DNA from: Paractinoplanes brasiliensis
GTDB taxonomy: Bacteria; Actinomycetota; Actinomycetes; Mycobacteriales; Micromonosporaceae
Reading direction: 5' to 3'
NCBI RefSeq assembly: GCF_004362215.1
Contig: NZ_SNWR01000002.1
Coordinates: forward strand, 496,001 to 560,000
Length of the DNA stretch: 64,000 nt
Part shown: positions 50,570-58,876 of the stretch, piece by piece
Position numbering within the stretch: position 1 is the stretch's first letter
Layout: each line of letters begins with the position of its first letter
Position numbers and translations under genes: made by a program
The notes under the pieces: generated by a model
Told to the model about the DNA's origin: nothing
Database searches by the model: none
What the model saw: the letters and a program-made list of their open reading frames with translations, nothing else

Positions 50570-50925
50570 GGTCGTTGGGCGGGTGGCTGTCTTGCTTGTT
50601 GTTGGCCGAGCTGAGGCCGCTTTGCTGGTCGTTGGGCGGGTGGCTGTCTTGCTTGTTGTTGGCCGAGCTGAGGCCGCTTTGCTGGTCGTTGGGCGGGTGG
50701 CTGTCTTGCTTGTTGTTGGCCGAGCTGAGGCCGCTTTGCTGGTCGTTGGGCGGGTGGCTGTCTTGCTTGTTGTTGGCCGAGCTGAGGCCGCTTTGCTGGT
50801 CGTTGGGCGGGTGGCTGTCTTGCTTGTTGTTGGCCGAGCTGAGGCCGCTTTGCTGGTCGTTGGGCGGGTGGCTGTCTTGCTTGTTGTTGGCCGAGCTCAG
50901 GCCGCCTTGCTTGTCGTTGGCCGGG
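50570..50925. repeat. 57-bp tandem repeat (six copies plus a partial)
   Basis: Units begin GGTCGTTGGGCGGGTGG at 50570, 50627, 50684, 50741, 50798 and 50855, with a partial seventh at 50912. Internal copies appear identical. Because 57 is divisible by three, several frames on both strands stay open, for example a 19-residue repeat containing ANNKQDSHPPNDQQ on the minus strand; none has a convincing start or domain. It lies in the 930-bp space between beta-xylosidase and thioesterase. Confidence 0.85.
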
Positions 50926-51127
50926 TAGCCGCCTCGCTTGAGCCGGCATCGGGGGCCGTGGGCGTCGCGACGATCGCTGCCGTGGTGCCACCCTCGCCTT
51001 GGCGGTGTTGTGCTCAACCCGTGCTTTGTGTCGCCCCGGCGGCGCCGTCCTCATCCCTGAGCGGCGTGGTGGTCGCCCGCCGGCCGGTCAGGGGCGAACC
51101 GGGGTCGTGGAGGTGGTGTGGCTGGGG

Positions 51128-51306
51128 TCGGTTCGGGGGTGAGGCGGGGTGGTGGTGTGGCTGGGGTCGGTTCGGGGGTGAAGCGGCGTCGTGGTGGTCG
51201 CGTGGCCGTGGTTGGTTCGGGGGTGAAGCAGGATCATGGCGGTGGCGCGGTGGTGGTCGGTTCAGGGGTGAAGCAGGGTCGTGGCGATGGTGCGGCCGTG
51301 GTCGGT
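51128..51306. repeat. Degenerate 39-45-bp repeats derived from the thioesterase 3' end
   Basis: The core GTCGGTTCGGGGGTGAAGC recurs near 51128, 51167, 51213, 51258 and, as GTCGGTCCAGGGG, at 51301. The last copies are inside the coding end of the thioesterase gene and include its stop codon, so the outer copies look like tandem duplications of that gene end that have since drifted. Confidence 0.7.
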
Positions 51307-51699
51307 CCAGGGGACCGGGCGCATGGTGGCCGGGTCGAGGCGGACGTTGACGCGGCGGCCCTCGGCGTACAGGGTCTCGCCGTCGGCCGAGGTCACCTGG
51401 AAGGCGTAATCGGCGCTGGTGGTGCCCATGTGGTTGAGCCAGAAGCGGACCTCGACGTCACCGGTGCCGCGGATCGGACGGTGGAACGTGATCTGGTATT
51501 CCCGGACGACGTTGAACGCGTCGGGCGTCGTCGGGCGGCCGTCGGTGAACGAGACGCCGCGCTCGGCCCACCAGACGATGATCGCCCTTTCCACGAGCAC
51601 GGCGTAACGCGAGTTGTGGAGAACGCCCATCGGGTCGAGGTCGTCGAAATGCACAGCCTGCGCAACAACGGCGCCGTGGTTGTGGACAGCGGTGGTCAT
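51262..51699 (-). CDS. Hotdog-fold acyl-CoA thioesterase (4HBT family)
   Basis: 145 residues. The 4HBT active-site motif is HFDDLDPMGVLHNSRYAVLV (Asp-x-Asp-Pro-x-Gly-x-x-His). Other strands include YQITFHRPIRGTGDVEVRFW and VTSADGETLYAEGRRVNVRL. It hydrolyses an acyl- or aroyl-CoA. Its ATG overlaps the TetR stop (ATGA), so it is probably controlled by that repressor. The 3' end is embedded in a local repeat array. Confidence 0.88.
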   Translation of the reverse strand: MTTAVHNHGAVVAQAVHFDDLDPMGVLHNSRYAVLVERAIIVWWAERGVSFTDGRPTTPDAFNVVREYQITFHRPIRGTGDVEVRFWLNHMGTTSADYAFQVTSADGETLYAEGRRVNVRLDPATMRPVPWTDHGRTIATTLLHP

Positions 51700-52331
51700 G
51701 TCAGCTCCGGAAGGATCGTGGGATCGGTGACTACGCCACGCAGATGATCGAGCAAAGCTCGGCGGGCGTGGCGGAACGTGGTGTCGGCCCCCAGTACGGG
51801 CACCTGCATGACGGCGCAAACCCCCAAGGACTCGACCTCGTACGCGAGATCGCCCGGATCGGTTCCCTCCCGCAACTCGCCGAGGGCTACACCGTCGGCG
51901 GCCAGGCTCGTCAGGAACCGCATCCACTCCCTGAGCTCGGCGGCCAGCCGGTCGTGCACCGGCCCCGGCCGCGCGTTGAACTCGAAGTGGGCGTTCGCGA
52001 AGAAGCATCGGCCGGGCAGGATCTCGGCCTCGTAGAAGTCGAGCCGCCGGTTGTGGACGCCCCACAGCCGGCGCACGCCTCGCGGTTCCTTGAGAGCGGG
52101 CCGGATCACCTGATCGGTCCACTGGGCGCGCGCGTGCTCGATCACGGCGAGCTGCAGCGCTTCCTTGGACCGCCAGTGCGCGAACAGCCCCGACTTGCTC
52201 ACGCCGAGCGCATCGGCAATCTGACTGAGCGAAAGCCCGTCCAGCCCGGCCGCCGTCGTCAACCACAAAGCCCGATCCAGCACGGCGACGCGTGTTCGCT
52301 CGCCCCGCATCAACCTACCGTCCGGTGCCAT
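51696..52331 (-). CDS. TetR family transcriptional repressor
   Basis: 211 residues from the ATG at 52331. The N-terminal helix-turn-helix is clear: RVAVLDRALWLTTAAGLDGL, LSQIADALGVSKSGLFAHWR, SKEALQLAVIEHARA. The C-terminal ligand/dimer domain includes GRCFFANAHFEFNARPGPV (TetR_C, YcdC-like). TAGGGT 13 bases before the ATG suggests a leaderless message; an operator lies just beyond it. It is co-transcribed with the thioesterase. Confidence 0.9.
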   Translation of the reverse strand: MAPDGRLMRGERTRVAVLDRALWLTTAAGLDGLSLSQIADALGVSKSGLFAHWRSKEALQLAVIEHARAQWTDQVIRPALKEPRGVRRLWGVHNRRLDFYEAEILPGRCFFANAHFEFNARPGPVHDRLAAELREWMRFLTSLAADGVALGELREGTDPGDLAYEVESLGVCAVMQVPVLGADTTFRHARRALLDHLRGVVTDPTILPELT

Positions 52332-52345
52332 GCCGTAGACCCTAC

Positions 52346-52367
52346 AAAACGACCGACCGTTCGTAAA
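52346..52367 (-). promoter_or_regulatory. Probable TetR operator in its own promoter
   Basis: ACGACCGACCGTTCGT within 52346-52367 is an imperfect inverted repeat (6 of 8 pairs) of the GACCGxCCGT type used by many TetR repressors. It spans roughly -15 to -36 relative to the predicted leaderless start, so binding would block RNA polymerase. Confidence 0.55.
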
Positions 52368-52548
52368 CATTGCCGGGTGTTGACTGCACCACCCCGCAGT
52401 CAACATGTACGCAGTCGTCCACGTGTATGCATCGGCACCCTCGGAAGGGTCAACATGTGCAGACGTCGCCTCAACATGTCCACGCATCAACTCGTCAACA
52501 TAAACGCGTCAACATGAACAGGCGTCCCGAACCGGCGCTCACATGGAT

Positions 52549-52983
52549 GCGGTGTCCCGGGCCGGCGTCAGTGTGGACGGCATGTTTGAGCGGCCGTCAA
52601 CATCGTCCGGGCTCCGGACCCGCGTCAACGTGGACGGGTCGTCTTCGACCGGCGTCGATGTGGGCGGGGTGTTTGAGTGGCCGTCAACATCGTCCGGGCT
52701 CCGGACCCGCGTCAACGTGGACGGGTCGTCTTCGACCGGCGTCGATGTGGGCGGGGTGTTTGAGTGGCCGTCAACATCGTCCGGGGTCCGGACCTGCGTC
52801 GATGTGGGCGGGTCGTTTTGGGTCGGCGTCGATGTGGGCGGGGTGTTTGAGTGGCCGTGGACATGGTCGGGGGTTCGGACCTGCGTCGATGTGGGCGGGT
52901 CGTCTTGGGTCGGCGTCGATATGGACAAGCTGTTTGAGCGGGCGTCAACATGGGCCGGGGTCTGGGGCCGGCGTCAACATGGC
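52549..52983. repeat. 87-bp tandem repeat (five copies) with three ~29-bp sub-units
   Basis: The landmark GTTTGAG recurs at 52584, 52671, 52758, 52845 and 52932, exactly 87 bp apart. Each unit contains three related segments based on GTCAACATGG or GTCGATGTGG, so it is a trimer of about 29-bp monomers. Further single GTCAACATG copies are scattered on both sides from about 52396 to 53115. Long open frames through it are translations of the repeat, not recognised proteins. The array fills the gap between TetR and the lipoprotein. Confidence 0.8.
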
Positions 52984-53254
52984 GGCTCGTCGTCGACCGG
53001 CGGCTGTTTGAGTTGGCGTCAACATTGACGGGTCGTCTTTGGCCCGCGTCAATATGGACGTCCCGTACGGGCAGGAATCAACATGAACGAGAGTTGCCTG
53101 GGCTGCGTCAACATGGGCCTGCCGTCACAGCCGGAGGCGAAGTGGGCGGGCTGCGGGCTGGGTCTGTCCGGGCCGGCGCTCGTGGTGCGTCGACGTGAAC
53201 AAGCCGCCCGCGGGGCTTGATCCGGGCGGGCGGCTGAACTGTGTGAGTTCGGGT

Positions 53255-53980
53255 TCAGTCGAGGGACGGGATCGTGGCCTTGCCCTTGTCGGCGATGACG
53301 AACGGGGTGTCGATGTCGGGCGTGCCCTCGCCGATCTGGACGGCGGCTACTCCGGTTCCGGTGCCGGCGATCTCGCCCGTCTCGTCGCGGATGATGAACG
53401 TGTCCTTGCCGGTGTAAATCGTGTAGGTGGGCTTTCCGTTCGACTCGCCCACCTTGCGGAAGCGGAACTGCTGGTCGGTCTTCGACGCGTCGCACGCCGT
53501 GGTGGTGACCGCAGCCGGCTGGCTTCCGGGGCCCAGCTTGGCCGAGAGGCAGTACGGCTCGCCGCCGTTGCGGAGCTTGGCGGTGCGGATCCAGTACCTG
53601 TCGCCGCCTGGGGTCAGGGGGGTGATCACGAAGAGGTCGCTGTCGCCGAACTTCTCGGAGAGGCCGATTTTGCCCTTCTGGACCACGCCGAGGGTGGCCT
53701 CGCTGTTCTTGGGGAGCAGGAGGACCTGGCGGGTGCCGCTGAAGACGCCGCTGCCGCCGCCGCTGCCCTTCGAGGGGGCTTTGGTCGCCTTCGAGGTGGG
53801 CGAGGACGAGGTCGGCGCGTCCGAAGGCGTGGGCGAGGAGCCGAAGTCGGTGGACGCGCTGGGAGTGCTCGTGGAGGCGGGCCCGCCGGCGGCCGTCGGT
53901 TCCTGACCGGCGCAGGCCGAGGTCAGAAGCAGCCCGGACAGGACGGCGGCGGCGGGCACGAGCCGGGAAATGTTGTGCAC
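53255..53980 (-). CDS. Lipoprotein with ricin-type trefoil-like domain
   Basis: 241 residues. The signal ends in lipobox TSAC. A Ser/Thr/Pro-rich linker (about 25-70) leads to a C-terminal beta domain with trefoil features: GEPYCLSAKLGPGSQPAAVT, CDASKTDQQFRFRKVGESNG and PTYTIYTGKDTFIIRDETGE, reminiscent of RICIN/QxW lectin repeats. It is probably displayed on the membrane surface and binds carbohydrate or another ligand. It is a lone gene between two repeat arrays. Confidence 0.75.
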   Translation of the reverse strand: MHNISRLVPAAAVLSGLLLTSACAGQEPTAAGGPASTSTPSASTDFGSSPTPSDAPTSSSPTSKATKAPSKGSGGGSGVFSGTRQVLLLPKNSEATLGVVQKGKIGLSEKFGDSDLFVITPLTPGGDRYWIRTAKLRNGGEPYCLSAKLGPGSQPAAVTTTACDASKTDQQFRFRKVGESNGKPTYTIYTGKDTFIIRDETGEIAGTGTGVAAVQIGEGTPDIDTPFVIADKGKATIPSLD

Positions 53981-54150
53981 GAGCTTCTCCTCACGGTGGC
54001 GACTTGCGTTGCTGAGGAGAAGCTTTCCCGTCGCGGCGCCGTGGGGGAGGCGGGTGCCCCGTTCATGGCATCAACGGGGGAGATCCATCGATCATGGGGC
54101 GACGCCACCCTGAAATGGCCGAGGACAGCAGCGGCGCAACCGGCCGGGGC

Positions 54151-54365
54151 GCGGCGGTGAACCCAGCCGGGTTGCGGCGGTGGACTCAGCCGGGTTGCGG
54201 CGGTGGACTCAGCCGGGTTGCGGCGGTGGACCCAGCCTGGGCGCGGCGGCGGACCCAGCCGGGGTGCGGCGGTGGACCCAGGCTGGGTGTGGCGGAGCCG
54301 GCGGGGTGCGGTGGACCCGGCCGGGTGTGGCGAAGGAACCGGCCGGGTGGCGGGGGAAACCGGGT
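54151..54365. repeat. 23-bp tandem repeat (six copies, then decayed)
   Basis: Units of 23 bp (GCGGCGGTGGACTCAGCCGG plus GTT) start at 54151, 54174, 54197, 54220, 54243 and 54266, followed by irregular copies up to the stop of the methyltransferase at 54367. A 23-bp period shifts frame every unit, so it is not coding. It fills most of the 385-bp gap after the lipoprotein gene. Confidence 0.8.
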
Positions 54366-54366
54366 G

Positions 54367-55158
54367 TCAGGGCTTGCGGCCGACTGCCCCGTACGCCTCG
54401 ATGGGCTCGATGCCGTCGCCGTCGGGGCGCCACTCGCTGATCTGGGTGAGGCCGGGCTCGATCAGCTCGAGGCCTTCGAAGACGGTGGCCAGCTCGGCGG
54501 GGCTGCGCAGAATGTAGGGCACCCCGCCGCTCTGGGCCAGCCTTTCCGCGCCCTGCACGACCGCCTCGGAGGTGTCTGTGCCGTCCCAGAAGACCAGGTA
54601 GCTGCCCGAAGGAACGCGCTCCATGACAGTGCCGACGATTGAGCGGATCACCGACAGGTCGGGCTCGTAACCCATGACGCCCATGAACATGACGGCGACC
54701 GGCTCGTCGAAGTTGAGCGACTGCTCCGCCTCGGCCAGGATCTTTTCGGGGTCGTGGTAGTCGGCGTGGACGTACGTCGTGTCGCCCTCGGCCGTCGTGC
54801 CGACCAGCAGGGCCCGTGCGTACGCGAGCACCATCGGGTCGTTGTCGACGTAGACGATTTTGGACTCGGGGGCGATGCCCTGAGCCACCTCGTGCGTGTT
54901 CTGCATCGTCGGCAGGCCGGTGCCGATGTCGAGGAACTGGCGCACGCCCAGCTCGGCGGTGAGGGCGCGGACGACCCGGATCAGGAACTTGCGCGACTGG
55001 CGCGCCATCACCACGATCTCGGGGTAGACCTGGGCCACGGCGTCGCCGGCGGCGCGGTCGGCGGCGAAGTTGTCCTTCCCGCCCATCCAGTAGTTCCAGA
55101 TGCGCGCCGCGTGGGGCACGTCGGGCTGCAGGTCGGCGGGGGCCTCGTGGTCCGTCAT
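54367..55158 (-). CDS. SAM-dependent methyltransferase, DUF574 family
   Basis: 263 residues. The DUF574 pattern is complete: VPHAARIWNYWMGGKDNFAA, QFLDIGTGLPTMQNTHEVAQ (SAM loop), IVYVDNDPMVLAYARALL, TYVHADYHDPEKIL and VMFMGVMGY. These actinomycete-specific proteins are usually next to an XRE/DUF5753 regulator, as here. The substrate is unknown. The ATG at 55158 is preferred over the in-frame ATG at 55212 because the protein then begins with the family start TDHEAP. Confidence 0.88.
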   Translation of the reverse strand: MTDHEAPADLQPDVPHAARIWNYWMGGKDNFAADRAAGDAVAQVYPEIVVMARQSRKFLIRVVRALTAELGVRQFLDIGTGLPTMQNTHEVAQGIAPESKIVYVDNDPMVLAYARALLVGTTAEGDTTYVHADYHDPEKILAEAEQSLNFDEPVAVMFMGVMGYEPDLSVIRSIVGTVMERVPSGSYLVFWDGTDTSEAVVQGAERLAQSGGVPYILRSPAELATVFEGLELIEPGLTQISEWRPDGDGIEPIEAYGAVGRKP

Positions 55159-55234
55159 GGGGAAGTTTCTATCGGCCTGCCAGGCGTAACGCAAGCGCCC
55201 ACTGTGGATCATCGCCGGCGTCCGGAGGGCGTCG

Positions 55235-56110
55235 TCAGAGAGCGTCCAGGTCGGCGATGACGCCCTTCAATATGTCAGGGGTGCGGGCCGGTGGGGCCGC
55301 CTCGATGATGAGCCGCCCGAAGGCCGCCGCGTAGTTGTCCACGTCCTCGCGTTTGTCGAGGTAGAGCGCGCTGGTCAGGTGCTCGATGTAGACGACGTCG
55401 TCGAGCTCTTCGTGCGGGAAGCGCAGGATGCTGAACGCGCCGCCGGCCGCCGCGTGCCCGCCGGAGTCGAACGGGATCACCTGCAGCCGTACGTTGGGGT
55501 TCTCGCAGGACTGCAGGAGCGAGACGATCTGCTCGCGCATCACTTCCTTGCCGCCGATGAGCCGGCGCAGCACCGCCTCGTCGAGCACCGCCCAGAACGT
55601 CGGCGAGTCGGGCCGCTCGAGGGTCTCCTTGCGGGTCATGCGCAGCTTGGCCAGCCGTTCGACCTCGTGCTGGCTCGGGTTGGTGTGCGCGAGCCGGATG
55701 ACCGCGCTGGCGTACGCCTCGGTCTGCAGCAGCCCGGGGACGAACTGGATCTCGTACGTCCTGATCAGCTCCGCGGCCTGCTCGAGGTCGAGATAGCTGT
55801 GGAACCAGCTTTCCAGCACATCCCCGTACGTGTGCCACCAGCTGGGCGAGTTGGCCGCCTTGGTCAGCTCGAGGAGGCGTTCGTGCTCGCCCGGGTCCTC
55901 GACGCCGTAGAGCAGCAGCAAGTCGGTCACGTCGCGCGCCTTGAAGCCGACGCGTCCCAGCTCCATGCGGCTGATCTTGGATTCGGACGCGCGGATGCGA
56001 TAGCCGGCGGCTTCCCGGCTCACCCCGGCGGCGAGGCGTAACTCGCGCAGGCGGGCGCCCAGCTGGAGCCGACGCACGGTCGACCCGCCGATGTCCCCAC
56101 GCCCGGTCAC
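55235..56110 (-). CDS. XRE-family regulator with DUF5753 domain
   Basis: 291 residues. Residues 14-70 form an HTH_XRE domain (LGARLRELRLAAGVSREAAG, RIRASESKISRMELGRVGFK). The remainder is a DUF5753 domain: SWFHSYLDLEQAAELIRTYE, FVPGLLQTEAYASAVIRLAH, TFWAVLDEAVLRRLIGGKEV and VIPFDSGGHAAAGGAFSILR. Such proteins occur in large numbers in Streptomyces-like genomes, often with DUF397 or DUF574 partners, and control development. It starts at a GTG. Confidence 0.92.
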   Translation of the reverse strand: MTGRGDIGGSTVRRLQLGARLRELRLAAGVSREAAGYRIRASESKISRMELGRVGFKARDVTDLLLLYGVEDPGEHERLLELTKAANSPSWWHTYGDVLESWFHSYLDLEQAAELIRTYEIQFVPGLLQTEAYASAVIRLAHTNPSQHEVERLAKLRMTRKETLERPDSPTFWAVLDEAVLRRLIGGKEVMREQIVSLLQSCENPNVRLQVIPFDSGGHAAAGGAFSILRFPHEELDDVVYIEHLTSALYLDKREDVDNYAAAFGRLIIEAAPPARTPDILKGVIADLDAL

Positions 56111-56396
56111 GCTGACCTGCTTATCAAAGTAGCGACCGGTCCGCTACGACTCGCGCCCGGCGGCGCGGTTCCCACGGCCGCGAACGGCCCCCGCAACGCC
56201 AAAGTCCAGCCTGGAAAGATCGTCTGTCACGCGAACATCCTCACCTCGGTGGACCCCAGCGTCCAGTGTGGATCCTCTACGTCCGGCAAACGCGATCATA
56301 GCGATCACCGGGCACGGACAGTACCGCACCCAGGGTCGCTTTGCCCCTGCTCTCCGGCCGTTTTGTTCCGGCGGATCGGCCACTGGCGCGGGACGG

Positions 56397-57101
56397 CTAC
56401 TCGTGCGGAAGCAGGTGCCGCCAGGTCGCGGCTGTAAAATGCATCGGCCCTTGTCGATAGGCCCGCAACCGTTTCGCGAGCTTTCCCCGTACGGCTCGAG
56501 CCTGCTCGCCGTGCAGCCGGAGCTCGAGATCGGCCGGTATCGGAATTCCGACAGGCCACGGAGTCGCGTCGACCGGCTCGAAATCCAGGCGAACCGCGGC
56601 GAGCAGAACGGCATTGGGCCGCCAGGGTTCACCGCGCAGCACCTTGCGTCGCAGATCCTGTACGTGGGCGGCCAGCTCGTGGAGCGCTGGAGGATAGGCG
56701 CGAGCGGGGTCGCCGTCACCCCAACCGCTCAGTTCGGCGCTGAGCCAGGTGCCCTCCTCATCCCGTACGCGCAAATGGTCTCGGGGTTGATCGCGGCCCG
56801 CGGGCAGGAGCGGATCGCGTCGCGTGTGGCGGGGGTCGCGCAGAACGGCGACGGCGTGGGCGCGCAGGGACTCGGCCTCCCGGTCCCGTAGCCGCAGGCT
56901 GGCCGAGGCCTCGGCGTAGGCGGTGTCATCGGCGTAAACAGCCAGTGGCGGCGGCGTGAGGACGAGCTCGCCGGGGAAGAAGAAGCCGGCCGGCCGGGCC
57001 CATTCGAAGACCGGCGGCCGTACGGCGGCACGCGCGGCCGATCCGGTGAGTCCGGCTACTGCGGCCGCGCCACCGGCGGACAGAAACGCCCTGCGGTCCA
57101 T
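56397..57101 (-). CDS. Tat-exported hypothetical protein
   Basis: 234 residues. The N-terminus DRRAFLSAGGAAAVAGLTGS has a twin-arginine motif and a cleavage site near ARAA. The mature part is polar with alternating Arg/Asp helices and ends with FTAATWRHLLPHE. I do not recognise a family. It is a single gene; the 286 bp between it and the XRE gene shows no further convincing gene. Confidence 0.7.
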   Translation of the reverse strand: MDRRAFLSAGGAAAVAGLTGSAARAAVRPPVFEWARPAGFFFPGELVLTPPPLAVYADDTAYAEASASLRLRDREAESLRAHAVAVLRDPRHTRRDPLLPAGRDQPRDHLRVRDEEGTWLSAELSGWGDGDPARAYPPALHELAAHVQDLRRKVLRGEPWRPNAVLLAAVRLDFEPVDATPWPVGIPIPADLELRLHGEQARAVRGKLAKRLRAYRQGPMHFTAATWRHLLPHE

Positions 57102-57184
57102 GAGGTGCGACGTTATCCGGGCAAATCGCCCAGTGTTGCCGTGTTCGCGAACTTCACCTCAACTGTGAGCGTCGGCTCGCAACG

Positions 57185-57251
57185 AGAGCACTGCTCTTGA
57201 CGATCGCCCCATTCGGATGTGATCGTCGTTCCTTAGGAAGAGCACTGATCT
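57185..57251 (+). promoter_or_regulatory. Two TetR-type operators flanking the epimerase promoter
   Basis: AGAGCACTGCTCT (57185-57197) is a perfect palindrome around one central base, and AGAGCACTGATCT (57239-57251) is a near copy, 54 bp centre to centre. TTGACG overlaps the end of the first and TGATCG follows after 17 bp, a plausible -35/-10 pair between the operators. No tetR gene is adjacent. Confidence 0.5.
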
Positions 57252-57269
57252 CGAACGGGAGCGCCTGTC

Positions 57270-58178
57270 ATGGTGGAGCATGTGGTCATTGGGGCCGGGT
57301 CGATCGGCACGAGCGTCGCGAATCTGCTCGTCGAACGCGGCGAGCGGGTACGCGTGATCACCCGGAGCGGGTCGGGTCCCGAGCATCCGCTGGTCGAGCG
57401 GACGCCCGCGGACGCCTCCGACGCGCGGCGGCTGACCGAGCTGACCCGCGGCGCAAAGGTGATCTACAACTGCTCGAACCCGCCTGACTACACGCAGTGG
57501 GAGCGGCTGCTGCCACCCCTGCAGACGGCCGCCGTCGCCGCTGCCCGGGCGAACGACGCCGTCCTGGCCGGCACCGGCAGCCTCTACGCGTACGGGGCGC
57601 AGCCCGGCGGCCACATGGACGAGCACACGCCGATGACCGCAACCGGGCACAAGGGACGTCTGCGCAAGCGACTGTGGGAGCAGGCCCTGGCCGCCGGCAT
57701 CCGGACGTTCGAGGCGCGCGGCTCCGACTACGTCGGCAGGAACGCGGTCAGCCTGTACTCGCTGGTGCTGGGCCCGGCGATGGAGAAGGGGCGCCCGGCC
57801 TTCGTGCCGGGGCGGACGGACATGCCGCACACGTTCACCTACAACGGCGACATGGCCAGGACCCTGGTCACGCTCGCCCAGGACGAGAGGGCGTGGGGCC
57901 GTGCGTGGCACGTGCCGTCGCCGCCGGCCGTGACGATCCGCGAACTGGCGCGGCTTTATGCCGAGGCCGCGGGAAAACCGCCGATCCGCCTGGTCCCGCT
58001 GCCGCGCTTCGTGTTGCACGCGGCCGGGGTGGTCGTTCCGATCATGCGCGAGATGGCCGAAATGGATTACCAGTGGTACGCGCCGTTCCGGCTGGACGCG
58101 ACCGAGACGGCCCGCACGTTCGGCCTGACCGCCACCGCCCTCGAGGTCGCGGTGCGGGAACAGGTCGCCGGGGGATAG
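57270..58178 (+). CDS. NAD-dependent epimerase/dehydratase family protein (atypical SDR)
   Basis: 302 residues. The dinucleotide-binding loop is VVIGAGSIGTSVANLLVERG; other landmarks are RGAKVIYNCSNPPDYTQWER, LAGTGSLYAYGAQPGG and SDYVGRNAVSLY. The usual YxxxK catalytic pair is not obvious, so it may be an atypical SDR acting on quinones or nucleotide sugars. It is controlled by the two operators upstream. An MBL-fold gene follows 14 bases later. Confidence 0.88.
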   Translation: MVEHVVIGAGSIGTSVANLLVERGERVRVITRSGSGPEHPLVERTPADASDARRLTELTRGAKVIYNCSNPPDYTQWERLLPPLQTAAVAAARANDAVLAGTGSLYAYGAQPGGHMDEHTPMTATGHKGRLRKRLWEQALAAGIRTFEARGSDYVGRNAVSLYSLVLGPAMEKGRPAFVPGRTDMPHTFTYNGDMARTLVTLAQDERAWGRAWHVPSPPAVTIRELARLYAEAAGKPPIRLVPLPRFVLHAAGVVVPIMREMAEMDYQWYAPFRLDATETARTFGLTATALEVAVREQVAGG

Positions 58179-58192
58179 CGCACAATGACTCC

Positions 58193-58876
58193 GTGCGTGA
58201 AGTGGTGGACGGCGTCTTCGAATTGAGCCTCGGGTTCGTCAACATGCATCTGGTCGTGACCGACGACGGGGTGGTGCTGGTCGACACCGGGCTGCCCCGC
58301 AACTCCAAGCGGATCGACCGCGCGCTGCACCAGCTGCGCAAGCAGATCGGCGACGTCACCGCGGTGCTGCTGACCCACCACCACTTCGACCACACCGGGA
58401 ACGTCGCCGACCTGCGCCGCCGCTCGGGCGCGCGGGTGTTCGCGCACGCGGCCGACGCGCCGGTCATCACCGGCGCGATCACCGGGCCCCAGCCGACCGG
58501 GCTGGCCAGGCTGGCGAGCCGGCTGATCGGCCGGGCCGAGCCGACCAAGCTCGACCAGTTGATCACCGGCGACGAGTCGGAGCCACTCACCGGATTCACG
58601 GCGCTGCACACCCCGGGGCACACCCGCGGGCACGTGTCGTTCCTGCTCGACCGGGCCGGCGGCGTGCTCTTCGCGGGCGACACGGCCTCGGGAACCCGCG
58701 ACGGCAAGGTGGCGCTCGGCCCCACCCAGGTGTCGGCCGACCCGGCCGAACAGGGACGCAGCCTGGCGAAACTGGCGGCGTACGACTTCGAGCACGCCGT
58801 TTTCGGCCACGGCCGGGCCGTCTCGGGGCGAGCCGTCGAACGATTCCGGGAATACGCCGGAGAACAGCCTAAATGA
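58193..58876 (+). CDS. Metallo-beta-lactamase-fold hydrolase
   Basis: 227 residues from a GTG start. It contains the MBL motif LLTHHHFDHTGNVADLRRRS, further ligands in LHTPGHTRGHVSF and FAGDTASG, and the last His in FGHGRAVSG. This is glyoxalase II/lactonase-like; the substrate is unknown. It lies 14 bases after the epimerase and is probably co-transcribed. It overlaps the convergent hypothetical gene by 8 bp. Confidence 0.88.
   Translation: MREVVDGVFELSLGFVNMHLVVTDDGVVLVDTGLPRNSKRIDRALHQLRKQIGDVTAVLLTHHHFDHTGNVADLRRRSGARVFAHAADAPVITGAITGPQPTGLARLASRLIGRAEPTKLDQLITGDESEPLTGFTALHTPGHTRGHVSFLLDRAGGVLFAGDTASGTRDGKVALGPTQVSADPAEQGRSLAKLAAYDFEHAVFGHGRAVSGRAVERFREYAGEQPK

Noticed and set aside
50475..51054. 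Repeat proteins of about 180 residues on the minus strand (ANNKQDSHPPNDQQ-type repeats)
   Set aside because: Two overlapping minus frames and two plus frames are equally open because of the 57-bp period; no Shine-Dalgarno sequence, signal peptide or domain favours any of them.
52370..53028. Possible 160-210-residue repeat proteins through the 87-bp array
   Set aside because: Several frames on both strands are open for the same reason and none has a convincing start.
50570..54365. CRISPR array
   Set aside because: Units are contiguous without unique spacers, are not 28-36-bp direct repeats with spacers, and no cas genes are present.
56144..56230. A 28-codon GTG-initiated minus-strand frame upstream of the XRE/DUF5753 gene
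   Set aside because: A weak GAGG is present, but length, composition and lack of a known family make it insufficient to call.
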